Positions 27,254 to 35,352 of a stretch of 64,000 nucleotides of DNA are shown piece after piece. Under the pieces are notes generated by a model, which saw only the letters and a list, made by a program, of their open reading frames with translations, searched no databases and had not been told where the DNA came from. Positions within the stretch are counted from its first letter, which is position 1. Each line of letters opens with the position of its first letter. This DNA comes from Microvirga sp052114605 (GTDB lineage: Bacteria; Pseudomonadota; Alphaproteobacteria; Rhizobiales; Beijerinckiaceae), in NCBI RefSeq assembly GCF_052114605.1, contig NZ_JBFRFB010000005.1:1-64000 (forward strand), in the 5' to 3' direction. The position numbers and the translations under genes are program-made.

Positions 27254-28414
27254 ATGGCAGCTCCGGCAAGAAACACGACGATTGATTTTTGGCGGGGCCT
27301 CGTCCTCGTGATCATCTTCGTCAATCACATTCCGGGGAACCTGATCGAACACGTCACACCGCGCAACTACGGCTTCTCCGATTCCACGGAAGCCTTCATC
27401 TTCATCTCAGGGCTCTCCGTCGCGCTCGTCTATTATGGCAAACTGCCTCAGGGCGATGTGTTCGCTGTTGTGAAACGCTGCCTGCGCCGCGCCTTTGAAC
27501 TCTATCGCATGCACCTGTTTCTAACGGCCGGCGCCATCGTTCTCTTCTCTGTCGGCTATGAGCTGAGCGAGGAAATCGGCCTCATCGAGGAACATGGCCG
27601 CAATGCGGTCTTCTCCGACACCGCCAAGGGCATCACCGGCATCATTTTCCTCGGGCACCAGCTTGGCTATTTCAACATCCTGCCGCTTTATATCGCGCTA
27701 ATGCTCTGGGCCCCCTTCGCCCTCGTGCTGACGCGAATGAACCTCATGCTCGCCCTTGCCGTCTCCGCCCTCCTCTACATGCTGGCCCGTTTCGGCATTC
27801 TCACCCTGCCGAGCTGGCCGGAGCCGGGAACCTGGTTCTTCAACCCCTTCGCCTGGCAGTTCCTCTTTACCGCCGGAATCGTGACCGGAATCGTGATAAT
27901 GGCAAAAGGCATTCCCTATCATCGCGGCCTGATGATTGCTTCGCTTCTCGTGGTTGGCGTGTCGCTCGTGGTGACGACGGCGGGGTTCGGCCTCGTGCCC
28001 TGGCTGTGGGACCGCACCCGCCCGCTGTTCGATCTCGACAAGCATAACCTTGGCCTTGGCCGCATCCTACACTTCCTGGCGCTGGCTTATGTCCTCTCGC
28101 AGCTCCACATCGGCGATGTTCTCAAGCGCACCATCACCGGTCCCGACATGATGAGGCTTGGCCGTAATGCTCTCACGATCTTCTCAGTCGGCTCGCTGCT
28201 GAGCGCCGCGGGGCAAGTCATCATGACGCTGGCTGCGGTCAAGTACTCCGCTAGTCCGCAGATCATCGGCATGGTATTCACCATTCTTGGTATCATTGGT
28301 CTTCTTGCACTGGCTCGATATCTCGAATGGAACAAACAAAACTTGGCTGCTCGTCAAAAAGAGCAGGCAAAGGGGCTCGGGTTGTCCGCTTCTGCGGGGC
28401 GGCTCTCTTCCTAG
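27254..28414 (+). CDS. opgC: OpgC-family membrane acyltransferase
   Basis: 386 residues from ATG 27254 after GAAGAGCGGA. Integral membrane protein with about ten helices. OpgC-domain hallmarks are RNTTIDFWRGLVLVIIFVNHIPGNLIE, GFSDSTEAFIFISGLSVALVY and FLGHQLGYFNILPLYIALML. In Rhodobacter OpgC adds succinyl groups to osmoregulated periplasmic glucans; the same activity is inferred here. The coding region overlaps the next gene (SGNH hydrolase) by 88 bp in another frame, which suggests coupled expression. Confidence 0.87.
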   Translation: MAAPARNTTIDFWRGLVLVIIFVNHIPGNLIEHVTPRNYGFSDSTEAFIFISGLSVALVYYGKLPQGDVFAVVKRCLRRAFELYRMHLFLTAGAIVLFSVGYELSEEIGLIEEHGRNAVFSDTAKGITGIIFLGHQLGYFNILPLYIALMLWAPFALVLTRMNLMLALAVSALLYMLARFGILTLPSWPEPGTWFFNPFAWQFLFTAGIVTGIVIMAKGIPYHRGLMIASLLVVGVSLVVTTAGFGLVPWLWDRTRPLFDLDKHNLGLGRILHFLALAYVLSQLHIGDVLKRTITGPDMMRLGRNALTIFSVGSLLSAAGQVIMTLAAVKYSASPQIIGMVFTILGIIGLLALARYLEWNKQNLAARQKEQAKGLGLSASAGRLSS

Positions 28415-29175
28415 GCTTGGCAATAACGAGCATGACGGCTACGGCTTCTGCTGTTGATGCCCAATGCAACACGCAGCGCCAGATCTTCACGGCACATGGA
28501 ACGCTGGCTGCGGTCAAAGCCAAGATCGCGGACGATAAAGCCGTGCGCATTCTGGCCATCGGCTCCTCCTCGACCGAGGGCGTCGGGGCCTCCTCGCCCG
28601 ATCATTCCTATCCCGCGCAGCTTGAGGATGATCTCAGCGTCCTCTGGAGAGATGAGGTCAGGGTCATCAATGCGGGCAAGGGCGGCGAAACGGTGATCCA
28701 GACCATCGAGCGTCTGGAAGCGGCTCTCAAGGCAGACAAGTTCGATCTCGTGATCTGGCAGGTCGGCACGAACGATGCCATCAAAGGCGTCAGCGAGGAT
28801 GCCTTCCGCGCTTTGCTGGAGCGTGGCGTCGGTGCCGTTCAACAGGCCGGCACACCGATGATCCTGCTCGACCAGCAATACTTCCCGGCGATCAAGGACC
28901 TGCCGCGCTACGAACGCTTTGTGAAGACGGTGAGCGAACTCGGTAGCGAGCGCAAGGTCTCCGTTTTCTCCCGCTACACCCTCATGCAGGACTGGAACAG
29001 CCACTCCGCTTCAGAGTTGCGCTCCATGCTGTCCACCGATGGCTTCCACATGGGCGACAAGGGTTACGATTGCCTGGCCGGCCACATGGCGGACGCCATC
29101 GATACCATGGCCAAGCTTCCGGTCGCCGAGGCCAAGCTGGACGTGAACGCTGGACAGAGCCTCCGGGATCGTTAA
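28327..29175 (+). CDS. exported SGNH/GDSL hydrolase
   Basis: 282 residues. The N-terminal signal peptide has a basic region (KRAGKGARVVRF), a hydrophobic core (GAALFLGLAI) and a TASA cleavage site near residue 41. SGNH blocks are GSSSTEGVGAS (Ser), a Gly in NAGKGGET, GTNDA (Asn) and DGFHM with the catalytic Asp-x-x-His, so an ester hydrolase or acyl transferase in the periplasm is expected. ATG 28327 lies inside opgC; the next in-frame starts would destroy the signal peptide, so the long overlap seems real. With opgC it may tailor acyl groups on periplasmic glucans. Confidence 0.83.
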   Translation: MEQTKLGCSSKRAGKGARVVRFCGAALFLGLAITSMTATASAVDAQCNTQRQIFTAHGTLAAVKAKIADDKAVRILAIGSSSTEGVGASSPDHSYPAQLEDDLSVLWRDEVRVINAGKGGETVIQTIERLEAALKADKFDLVIWQVGTNDAIKGVSEDAFRALLERGVGAVQQAGTPMILLDQQYFPAIKDLPRYERFVKTVSELGSERKVSVFSRYTLMQDWNSHSASELRSMLSTDGFHMGDKGYDCLAGHMADAIDTMAKLPVAEAKLDVNAGQSLRDR

Positions 29176-29260
29176 CACCAAGGCAAGGATCGAGTGCCAG
29201 CATCCGTGTTCGGCGGCTGGGCATGAAGCCCGACCGCTGCACTAATCAAGCGAGCCTGTG

Positions 29261-30583
29261 ATGGTCCAAGCCAAGCCCCGCCTCTCCTTCCGCGATGTGC
29301 TCACCGATGGTCGCATCGCGCTCATGCTGCCTCTCGGCTTCTCGTCGGGCCTACCCTTCCTTCTCGTCTTCGGCACCCTTTCGACCTGGCTTCGGGAAGC
29401 GGGCATCTCGCTCACCATCATCGGCATGCTGAGTTGGGTGGCCCTGGCCTATTCCCTGAAATTCCTCTGGGCGCCCATCGTCGACCGCTATGACGTGCCG
29501 GGTCTCTCGCAACTGCTCGGACGCCGCCGGGGCTGGATGGCCCTGTCGCAATTCGGCGTAATAGTCGGCCTCATCGGAATGGCCATGGTGGGCCCGCAGG
29601 TGAGCCTGCCGCTCACCATCGCCGCTGCCGTGCTGATCGCTTTTTCCTCGGCCACACAGGATGTGGTCATCGACGGCTGGCGCATCGATGCCGCGCCCAC
29701 CGAGCGCCAAGGCATGATGGCGGCGGCGCTCCTCCTCGGCTACCGCCTCGCGCTGATCTGCGCCGGTGCCGGCGCGCTCTATATCGCCGAATTCGCCAGC
29801 TGGCCCTCCGCCTATCTGGCCATGGCCGCGCTCATGGGCGTAGGCCTCGTAGGGACGCTGCTCGCACCGCGCATCGACGAGGGCCAGGCCCGGGCCCGCG
29901 TGCCCTTCGTGCAGGCGATCATCGAGCCGCTGGCCGATCTCTTCCGCCGCAAGGGCATGATGCTCATTCCCATCCTGGCGCTGATCGCATGCTACCGCCT
30001 GCCGGATTTCGTCGCTGGCATCATGGCGAACCCGCTCTATATCGACCTCGGCTTCACCAAGGCCGACATCGCCAATGTGTCGAAGCTCTACGGAGTTTGG
30101 ATCGGCATCATCGGCGCCTTCGGCGGCGGATTTGCGCTCACACGCCTCGGTCTGTGGTGGACGCTCCTCATCGGCGCGACACTTGCCGCCGGCTCGAACC
30201 TGATGTTCACCTGGCTCTCCTCGGGCAACGCAACCCTGATGGGCCTGACGCTTTCCATCAGCGTCGACAATTTCGCGCAAGGCTTCGCGGGCGCGGCTCT
30301 GGTCGCCTACATGTCCGGCCTCACCTCACCCGGCTTTGCCGCCACGCAATACGCGCTTCTCAGCTCGCTCTACGCGCTCCCCGGCAAGCTCATCGGCGGC
30401 GCATCCGGTGCGGTGGTGGATACCTGGGGCTACCCGCTCCTGTTCACTGGCACCGCCGCCATCGGCATCCCGCTGGTGTTCCTGTGCCTGATGGTGCGGC
30501 GGGATACGATGCGGGGCGAGTGGGAGAAGGAAAAGGCAAGCGATGCAGCAGACTCACCCGTTGCAGCCGGATCGAGGGCATAG
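29261..30583 (+). CDS. ampG: AmpG-like muropeptide permease
   Basis: 440 residues from ATG 29261 (GTG 29258 also possible). MFS-type inner-membrane protein with 12 or more helices. AmpG patterns include LPLGFSSGLPFLLVFGTLSTWLREAGISLTIIG at the start, SLKFLWAPIVDRY, FSSATQDVVIDGWRID and a late SVDNFAQGFAGAALVAYMSGL. It imports anhydro-muropeptides released during wall turnover. This links to the AmgK/MurU recycling genes at 57800-60136. It follows the SGNH gene by 85 bp in the same direction. Confidence 0.9.
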   Translation: MVQAKPRLSFRDVLTDGRIALMLPLGFSSGLPFLLVFGTLSTWLREAGISLTIIGMLSWVALAYSLKFLWAPIVDRYDVPGLSQLLGRRRGWMALSQFGVIVGLIGMAMVGPQVSLPLTIAAAVLIAFSSATQDVVIDGWRIDAAPTERQGMMAAALLLGYRLALICAGAGALYIAEFASWPSAYLAMAALMGVGLVGTLLAPRIDEGQARARVPFVQAIIEPLADLFRRKGMMLIPILALIACYRLPDFVAGIMANPLYIDLGFTKADIANVSKLYGVWIGIIGAFGGGFALTRLGLWWTLLIGATLAAGSNLMFTWLSSGNATLMGLTLSISVDNFAQGFAGAALVAYMSGLTSPGFAATQYALLSSLYALPGKLIGGASGAVVDTWGYPLLFTGTAAIGIPLVFLCLMVRRDTMRGEWEKEKASDAADSPVAAGSRA

Positions 30584-30639
30584 CTCCTGCTCGTCTTCCC
30601 AGAAGAAACTCCGGGATCGCTTGCCAAGTATGATTTCAT

Positions 30640-30758
30640 GTCATCCCCGCGCAGGCGGGGATCCATAACCGCAACCCGGCCAAGAAGAGCGCTATGGCAC
30701 CCGCTTGTTTTCTTCTGCATTCAAGGTGCTTCTGGATTCCCGCCTGCGCGGGAATGAC
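30640..30758. repeat. compound inverted repeat, GTCATTCC family (copy 1)
   Basis: The left arm GTCATCCCCGCGCAGGCGGG.. and the right arm, whose complement reads GTCATTCCCGCGCAGGCGGG.., match at 23 of 25 positions over 119 bp. Each arm is also a small hairpin (CCCGC-GCAG-GCGGG). The centre holds CCATAACCGC and unrelated sequence. Lies in the 302-bp gap between ampG and the SDR gene. Confidence 0.8.
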
Positions 30759-30788
30759 AAAGTAGAGATTCAGACACCTCATCCTTCT

Positions 30789-30822
30789 GTCATACCGGAT
30801 TGGCTGCGCCGTCCGGTATGAC
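30789..30822. repeat. GTCATACCGGA hairpin
   Basis: GTCATACCGGA and TCCGGTATGAC form perfect 11-bp arms around a 12-nt loop. A short satellite of the same repeat family; similar TCCCGGA hairpins follow the copies at 31671 and 45695. Confidence 0.75.
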
Positions 30823-30885
30823 AGACATTTCAAATAAAATGGCCGGGACAAGCCCGGCCTATACATCACAAAAATTCGCCGTCTC

Positions 30886-31638
30886 TCAAACCCAGCCGCC
30901 ATCCACCAGATAGGTCTGCGCCGACATAGCGCTGGAATCGTCCGCGCCGAGGAAGAGCGCGAGGTTAGCGATGTCCTGCGGCACGAGCTTGCGCTTCACG
31001 CATTGGCGCTTGAGCAGTTCCTGTTCGCTTTCCGGCGTCAGCCACAGGTCGATCTGGCGCTGGGTCATGATCCAGCCCGGCACAAGGCAATTGACGCGGA
31101 TGTTCTTCGACCCGAGTTCCCGCGCCAGCGCGCGGGTGAGACCGACGGAGGCAGATTTCGCGGTCTTGTAGGCGGCAAACGAATCGTCGCTCACCATGTA
31201 ACTCGTCGAGCCCATGTTGATGATCGATCCGCCGCCCGCTTTCTCCATATCCGGCAGCACGGCCTGCGCCGCGAAGAACTGGTGATCGAGATTGGTGGCG
31301 AAGCGCTCGCGCCAGTATTCAGGCGTCACCTGATCGATGGTATGGCGGTCATCGCGCGCCGCATTGTTGACGAGAATGGTGATGGGCCCGACCGCATCGC
31401 TCGCGCGGCGGATAGCGGCCTGGAAGGCTGGGATATCGCGCACGTCGCTATGCTCGAAATGCACGCGCTCGCCCAGTTCCTTCGCCAGCGCCTGCCCCGC
31501 CTCCGCATTATAGTCGAGGATTGCGACCTTGCTGCCTTGCGCATGGAAGGAACGCGCGATGCTCTCGCCGATGCCGCTCGCGCCGCCGGTGATGAGGACG
31601 GTCTTGCCTTTGAGGGAAGGGTAAATGGTCTGGGTCAT
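30886..31638 (-). CDS. xylB: D-xylose 1-dehydrogenase-like SDR oxidoreductase
   Basis: 250-residue short-chain dehydrogenase. NAD motif TGGASGIGES, NNAARDDRH, catalytic Ser in NMGSTSYM, and Tyr/Lys in YKTAK. The start IYPSLKGKTVLITGG, the DDRH motif and VPGWIMTQRQIDLWLTPE closely follow Caulobacter D-xylose 1-dehydrogenase (XylB of the Weimberg-type pathway), from memory of that sequence. It lies at the end of a sugar ABC importer operon, which supports oxidation of an imported pentose to the lactone. Substrate (xylose, arabinose or galactose) is inferred. No xylonate dehydratase is in the window. Confidence 0.78.
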   Translation of the reverse strand: MTQTIYPSLKGKTVLITGGASGIGESIARSFHAQGSKVAILDYNAEAGQALAKELGERVHFEHSDVRDIPAFQAAIRRASDAVGPITILVNNAARDDRHTIDQVTPEYWRERFATNLDHQFFAAQAVLPDMEKAGGGSIINMGSTSYMVSDDSFAAYKTAKSASVGLTRALARELGSKNIRVNCLVPGWIMTQRQIDLWLTPESEQELLKRQCVKRKLVPQDIANLALFLGADDSSAMSAQTYLVDGGWV

Positions 31639-31670
31639 AAGCTCTCACTTCATTCTTAAAGAATAACGCT

Positions 31671-31838
31671 GTCATTCCGGGACCGCCCAGCGGAGCCCGA
31701 CCCGAAGGGCCGCGCCGCAGGCGTGGAAACCCATGACCACCAAACTTTCAAGATAAAGCTATTGGAAGCCATAGTGTCTTCTTAGCAGCGTCGTGGTTAT
31801 GGGTTCCGGGCTCTCGCTCTCGCTCGCCCCGGAATGAC
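31671..31838. repeat. compound inverted repeat, GTCATTCC family (copy 2)
   Basis: 168 bp from GTCATTCCGG to CCGGAATGAC. Inner arms GAAACCCATGACCACC and GTCGTGGTTATGGGTTCC are also complementary, so the whole element can fold into one long stalk. A Gly/Cys-rich module with CCGAAGGGCCGCGCCGCAGG lies in the left arm. It separates xylB from the ABC ATPase gene. Confidence 0.82.
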
Positions 31839-31866
31839 AAAAGGGTGGCACTTCATTCTGACAACG

Positions 31867-31895
31867 ATCCCGGATCGGCTCCCGCCGTCCGGGAT
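31867..31895. repeat. ATCCCGGA hairpin satellite
   Basis: ATCCCGGA (31867-31874) pairs with TCCGGGAT (31888-31895). The same satellite hairpin lies behind the compound repeat at 45695. It ends just before the ABC ATPase stop codon and could act as its transcript end. Confidence 0.65.
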
Positions 31896-31910
31896 GACGA
31901 ATAGAAAAGA

Positions 31911-32690
31911 TCAACTCGCGCCGGGTCCCGGCGTTGCACTCGCCGGGCATTTGCCGAGGATGATCATGCCGAGCACTTCGTCCTGCGTGACGTCCTGAAC
32001 GCTGGCGGAACCCACGAGTTTGCCGTTCTTCATGACGCTCACGCGGTCGGCGAGGCCGAACACGTCGTGGATGTCATGGCTGATGAGGAAGATGCCGATG
32101 CCTTCCTTCTTCAGTTGCAGCACGAGGTCCGCCACCTGTTGCGTCTCGGCGGGCCCAAGCGCCGCGGTGGGCTCGTCCATGATGAGAACGCGCGCATTGA
32201 AGTAGATCGCGCGCGCAATCGCCACCGATTGCCGCTGACCGCCGGAGAGAGCCTTCACAGGCTCCTTGAAACGGCGGAAGTGCGGATTGAGCCGCGCCAT
32301 GACCTTGCGGGTCTCGGATTCCATGGTCGCATCGTCGAGCGTGCCGTAAGGCGTCAACACCTCGCGGCCGAGGAAGATGTTTCCTGCTGCGTCGATGTTA
32401 TCGGCAAGCGCCAGCGTCTGGTAGATCGTCTCGATGCCATAGCCCTTCGCATCGCGCGGCGTTGAGATATCAGCCTGTTCGCCATTCACGTAGATCTCGC
32501 CGGAATCCGGCCTGTAGGCACCGGACAGAATCTTGATGAGCGTCGATTTGCCCGCGCCGTTATGGCCGAGCAGCCCCACCACTTCGCCAGGGCGCAGATC
32601 GATGGATACGCCGTCCACCGCCTTGATGCCGCCGAAGGCCATGGAGATGTTGCGCATCTCCACGAGAGGCGTCGTCACTGTCTCTTGCAT
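31911..32690 (-). CDS. sugar ABC transporter ATPase (XylG/FrcA-like, single domain)
   Basis: 259 residues with a single ABC domain, unlike the duplicated XylG of E. coli; the short form resembles FrcA-type ATPases of rhizobia. Walker A is GHNGAGKST, Q-loop IYQTLA, signature ALSGGQRQSVAIA, Walker B VLIMDEPTAALG and switch His in LISHDIHD. It powers uptake through the adjacent permease. Translated 12 bp after the permease gene. The C-terminal ~20 residues are a short Pro/Ala/Gly tail. Confidence 0.92.
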   Translation of the reverse strand: MQETVTTPLVEMRNISMAFGGIKAVDGVSIDLRPGEVVGLLGHNGAGKSTLIKILSGAYRPDSGEIYVNGEQADISTPRDAKGYGIETIYQTLALADNIDAAGNIFLGREVLTPYGTLDDATMESETRKVMARLNPHFRRFKEPVKALSGGQRQSVAIARAIYFNARVLIMDEPTAALGPAETQQVADLVLQLKKEGIGIFLISHDIHDVFGLADRVSVMKNGKLVGSASVQDVTQDEVLGMIILGKCPASATPGPGAS

Positions 32691-32702
32691 GATGCGTGTT
32701 CC

Positions 32703-34001
32703 TTACTTGATGCGGCGGCGATAGAGGCTGTCCACCCAGACCGCCAGCACGAGCACCGCACCGACGACAATGTTCTGCAACGGCGTATCGACGCCGAGCA
32801 GCACCATTCCCGATTGCAGGGATTGCATGACGAGTGCGCCGAGCATTGCGCCCGCAATTGTGCCGATGCCGCCCGCGAGCGACGTGCCGCCGATGACGGC
32901 GGATGCGATCACATACAACTCATCGAGAGAGCCGGCGGCGTTGGTGGCCGCATTCAATCGCGCGGTCGAGATGCAGGCCGAGATGCCGCAGAGCAGGCCC
33001 ATGAGCCCGAACACCTTCATCAGCGCCCAGCGCGTGTTGATGCCCGACAGTTCGGCTGCTTCCGGGTTGCCGCCGATGGCGAACACATAGCGGCCGAAGC
33101 GGCGGCGCGTGGCGATGAATGTCATGACAAGACCGACCACGACTGCCATCAGTACCGGCAATGCGACGCCCTGCGGGATGAACAAGCCGCCTTCAGGCCA
33201 GGTAATGCCGCGGGCTTCCGCCCAGGCGCGGGCTGTGCCCATGGGCATAGGATAGGAATTGGCGATGGTGGCAGCTGCCAGGGCCGCGCCGCAGGTGACG
33301 AGGGCGATCACCGCATCAGCCCAGCCCGGACGCACGGGGAAGCCGAAGCTTAGGCGACGGCGGCGGGAGACGCCAAGGCCGATGATGATGAGGCCGCAGG
33401 CAATCGCCGCAATCACCCATGTAGCCGTCGCGCCGAGCGCGCCTTCGACACCGCCGCCGAACGCCTTGAAGCGCGAATCCATCGGCGCAACCGTCTGGCC
33501 TGTCGTGACCCACCAGGCCGCACCGCGCCACACGAGAAGACCGCCGAGCGTGACGATGAAAGAGGGAATGCCGAGATAGGCGATGAGCCAGCCCTGGAAG
33601 AGACCGATGAGGCCGCCCACCGTGATGGCGAGCAGCACAGCGAGGGGCGCCGTAAGCCAGTGCTCGAGGCCGAGATAGGCGGGCAGCCACTGCACCTGCG
33701 CGACGCCGATGATCATGCCGACGACGCCAAGGATCGCACCCACCGAAAGGTCGATATTACGCGTGACGATCACGAGCACCATTCCGGTGGCCATGATGGC
33801 GACGGAGGCGGTCTGAACAGACAGGTTCCAGAGGTTACGCGGCGTCAGGAACACGCCGCCCGACAGGATGTCGAATCCGATCCAGATCACGGCGAGGGCC
33901 GCCAGCATGCCGAGCATGCGGACATCGATCTCGAGCTTGGACAGAATCGAGCCGGATGTGGTGTTGGGAGGCGGCGCGGTTGTAGCAACAGGTGCGTTCA
34001 T
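32703..34001 (-). CDS. xylH: sugar ABC transporter permease (XylH-like)
   Basis: 432-residue inner-membrane permease of the ribose/xylose family with about ten to twelve helices. Family patterns are NIDLSVGAILGVVGMIIG, PLAVLLAITVGGLIGLFQGWLIAYLGIPSFIVTLGGLLVWRG, AIGGNPEAAELSGINT and VIGGTSLAGGIGTIAGAMLGALVMQSLQSGMVLLGV. The extended length with an extra central membrane region matches XylH. The N-terminus is a short Thr/Pro-rich tail. Middle gene of the SBP-permease-ATPase operon. Confidence 0.92.
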   Translation of the reverse strand: MNAPVATTAPPPNTTSGSILSKLEIDVRMLGMLAALAVIWIGFDILSGGVFLTPRNLWNLSVQTASVAIMATGMVLVIVTRNIDLSVGAILGVVGMIIGVAQVQWLPAYLGLEHWLTAPLAVLLAITVGGLIGLFQGWLIAYLGIPSFIVTLGGLLVWRGAAWWVTTGQTVAPMDSRFKAFGGGVEGALGATATWVIAAIACGLIIIGLGVSRRRRLSFGFPVRPGWADAVIALVTCGAALAAATIANSYPMPMGTARAWAEARGITWPEGGLFIPQGVALPVLMAVVVGLVMTFIATRRRFGRYVFAIGGNPEAAELSGINTRWALMKVFGLMGLLCGISACISTARLNAATNAAGSLDELYVIASAVIGGTSLAGGIGTIAGAMLGALVMQSLQSGMVLLGVDTPLQNIVVGAVLVLAVWVDSLYRRRIK

Positions 34002-34036
34002 GGCGTCACGCGAAGATATAATTTCAATGAGAAATA

Positions 34037-34064
34037 CCCTTCCCGGCAGGTTTGCCGGGAAGGG
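34037..34064 (-). terminator. strong hairpin between xylF-like and xylH-like genes
   Basis: CCCTTCCCGGCA (34037-34048) pairs perfectly with TGCCGGGAAGGG (34053-34064), loop GGTT. Without a long U-run it is probably an intra-operon mRNA-stabilising or partial-termination hairpin, as often follows binding-protein genes that need higher expression. Confidence 0.75.
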
Positions 34065-34085
34065 CTGATCGAGAGCAGGTCTGCC

Positions 34086-35132
34086 TTAGTTGCAGGCCTT
34101 GACGGTGCCGGCCTTCACGCCCTGGCAGACCACGTCCTTCGACGCCCAGCCTGCGTTGATGACCACGTCGAGGTTGTCCTTCGTGATCGCGACGGGGGTA
34201 AGGAAGAGAGCGGTCATGTTCTGCTTCTTCGGACCGAGGTTCCAGGGCTTCGCACCCTGGATCTCGGCAAGCTTCTTGCCGCCCGCGAGCTGTACTGCGA
34301 TTTCGGCGGCGTTGCGGCCGAGTTCGCGCGCATCCTTGAACACGGTAACCGTCTGCGTGCCGAGGGCGACGCGGTTCAGTGCCGCCTTGTCGGCATCCTG
34401 GCCGGAAACCGGCACGGAGCCTGCGAGGCCCTGAGCGGCAAGCGCCGCGATGGCGCCGCCTGCGGTGCCATCATTGGCGGCGATCACCGCGTCGATCTTG
34501 TTGTTGTTCTTGGTGAGGAACTGCTCCATGTTCCGCTGCGCATTGGCAGGGAGCCAGCCGTCCGTGTAGGCCTCGCCGACATTCTTGATCTTGCCGGCAT
34601 CGATACCGGCCTTCAGCACTTCCATCGAGCCCTGGAACAGGAAGTTGGCGTTCGGATCGGCGCCCGAGCCCTTGATGAAGGCATAGTTGCCTTCAGGCTT
34701 CAGCTTCAGCACTTCGCGCGCCTGGAGACGGCCGACCTCTACGTTGTCGAAGGTGAGATAGAAGGCCTGCGGGATCTCGATGAGGCGGTCATAGCCCACG
34801 ACGGCGATGCCTTCGGCTACGGCCTTCTCGACGGCCGGGCGAACGGCGTCCGAGTCCTGGGCCAGGATGATCAGCGCCTTGGCGCCGCGCGAGATCAGGC
34901 TCTCGATGTCGGTGAGCTGCTTGGACGGGGAGGACTGGGCATCCGCCGACACATAGGTGCCGCCGGCCTTCTCGACGGCTGCCTTGATGGCGGCTTCGTC
35001 GGTTTTCCAGCGCTCTTCCTGAAAGTTCGACCAGCTGACGCCGACCACCGGACCCTTGCCCTGCGCGAGGGCGGCCGAAGCCGAAAGGGCAAGCGCGGCG
35101 AGACTGATCACAGCATGTTTTTTGGACAACAT
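34086..35132 (-). CDS. xylF: D-xylose-type periplasmic binding protein (XylF-like)
   Basis: 348 residues from ATG 35132, which follows a perfect AGGAGG; the frame to 35180 is not needed. Signal peptide MLSKKHAVISLAALALSASAALA, then a type I periplasmic binding fold beginning GPVVGVSWSNFQEERWKTDEAAI. LISRGAKALIILAQDSDAV, VVGYDRLI and VIAANDGTAGGAIAALA are typical of XylF. It delivers a pentose, most likely xylose, to the downstream permease. First gene of the operon and divergent from the ROK regulator. Confidence 0.9.
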   Translation of the reverse strand: MLSKKHAVISLAALALSASAALAQGKGPVVGVSWSNFQEERWKTDEAAIKAAVEKAGGTYVSADAQSSPSKQLTDIESLISRGAKALIILAQDSDAVRPAVEKAVAEGIAVVGYDRLIEIPQAFYLTFDNVEVGRLQAREVLKLKPEGNYAFIKGSGADPNANFLFQGSMEVLKAGIDAGKIKNVGEAYTDGWLPANAQRNMEQFLTKNNNKIDAVIAANDGTAGGAIAALAAQGLAGSVPVSGQDADKAALNRVALGTQTVTVFKDARELGRNAAEIAVQLAGGKKLAEIQGAKPWNLGPKKQNMTALFLTPVAITKDNLDVVINAGWASKDVVCQGVKAGTVKACN

Positions 35133-35236
35133 CGGTTTCCTCCTGAGGCCAGACTGTTCCCTTGCTGGCACTATGCTCATGGCAGGCCACCGATCCGGCT
35201 CGGACCGGCAGACTTAGCTCACGCTGCCATGTTTTA

Positions 35237-35255
35237 TATTTCGAGCGGGGAAATA
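35237..35255. promoter_or_regulatory. candidate ROK operator, site near the xylF-like gene
   Basis: TATTTC (35237-35242) and GAAATA (35250-35255) are inverted with a 7-nt spacer, in the region between the importer operon and the ROK gene. The geometry equals that of the site at 35332. Confidence 0.45.
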
Positions 35256-35331
35256 ATTACCCTAAGCATCGGTACCTTCAAGCGGTCCAGCTCTTATCTT
35301 TTGGTCGGATATCCTTTTTTATTCGCCATGT

Positions 35332-35352
35332 TTTATTCAAGGCATGAATAAA
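35332..35352. promoter_or_regulatory. candidate ROK operator overlapping the ROK start codon
   Basis: TTTATTC (35332-35338) and GAATAAA (35346-35352) form a perfect inverted repeat with a 7-nt spacer. Its last base is the first base of the ROK start codon, so bound protein would block the gene's own translation or transcription start. Confidence 0.6.

Noticed and set aside
30640..31898. Clustered palindromes considered as a CRISPR array
   Set aside because: Units are of unequal length, are inverted rather than direct repeats, have no uniform spacers, and no cas genes are present.
33660..35351. 563-codon plus-strand frame opposite the XylF/XylH-like genes
   Set aside because: Antisense shadow of two well-supported transporter genes; no recognisable domains.
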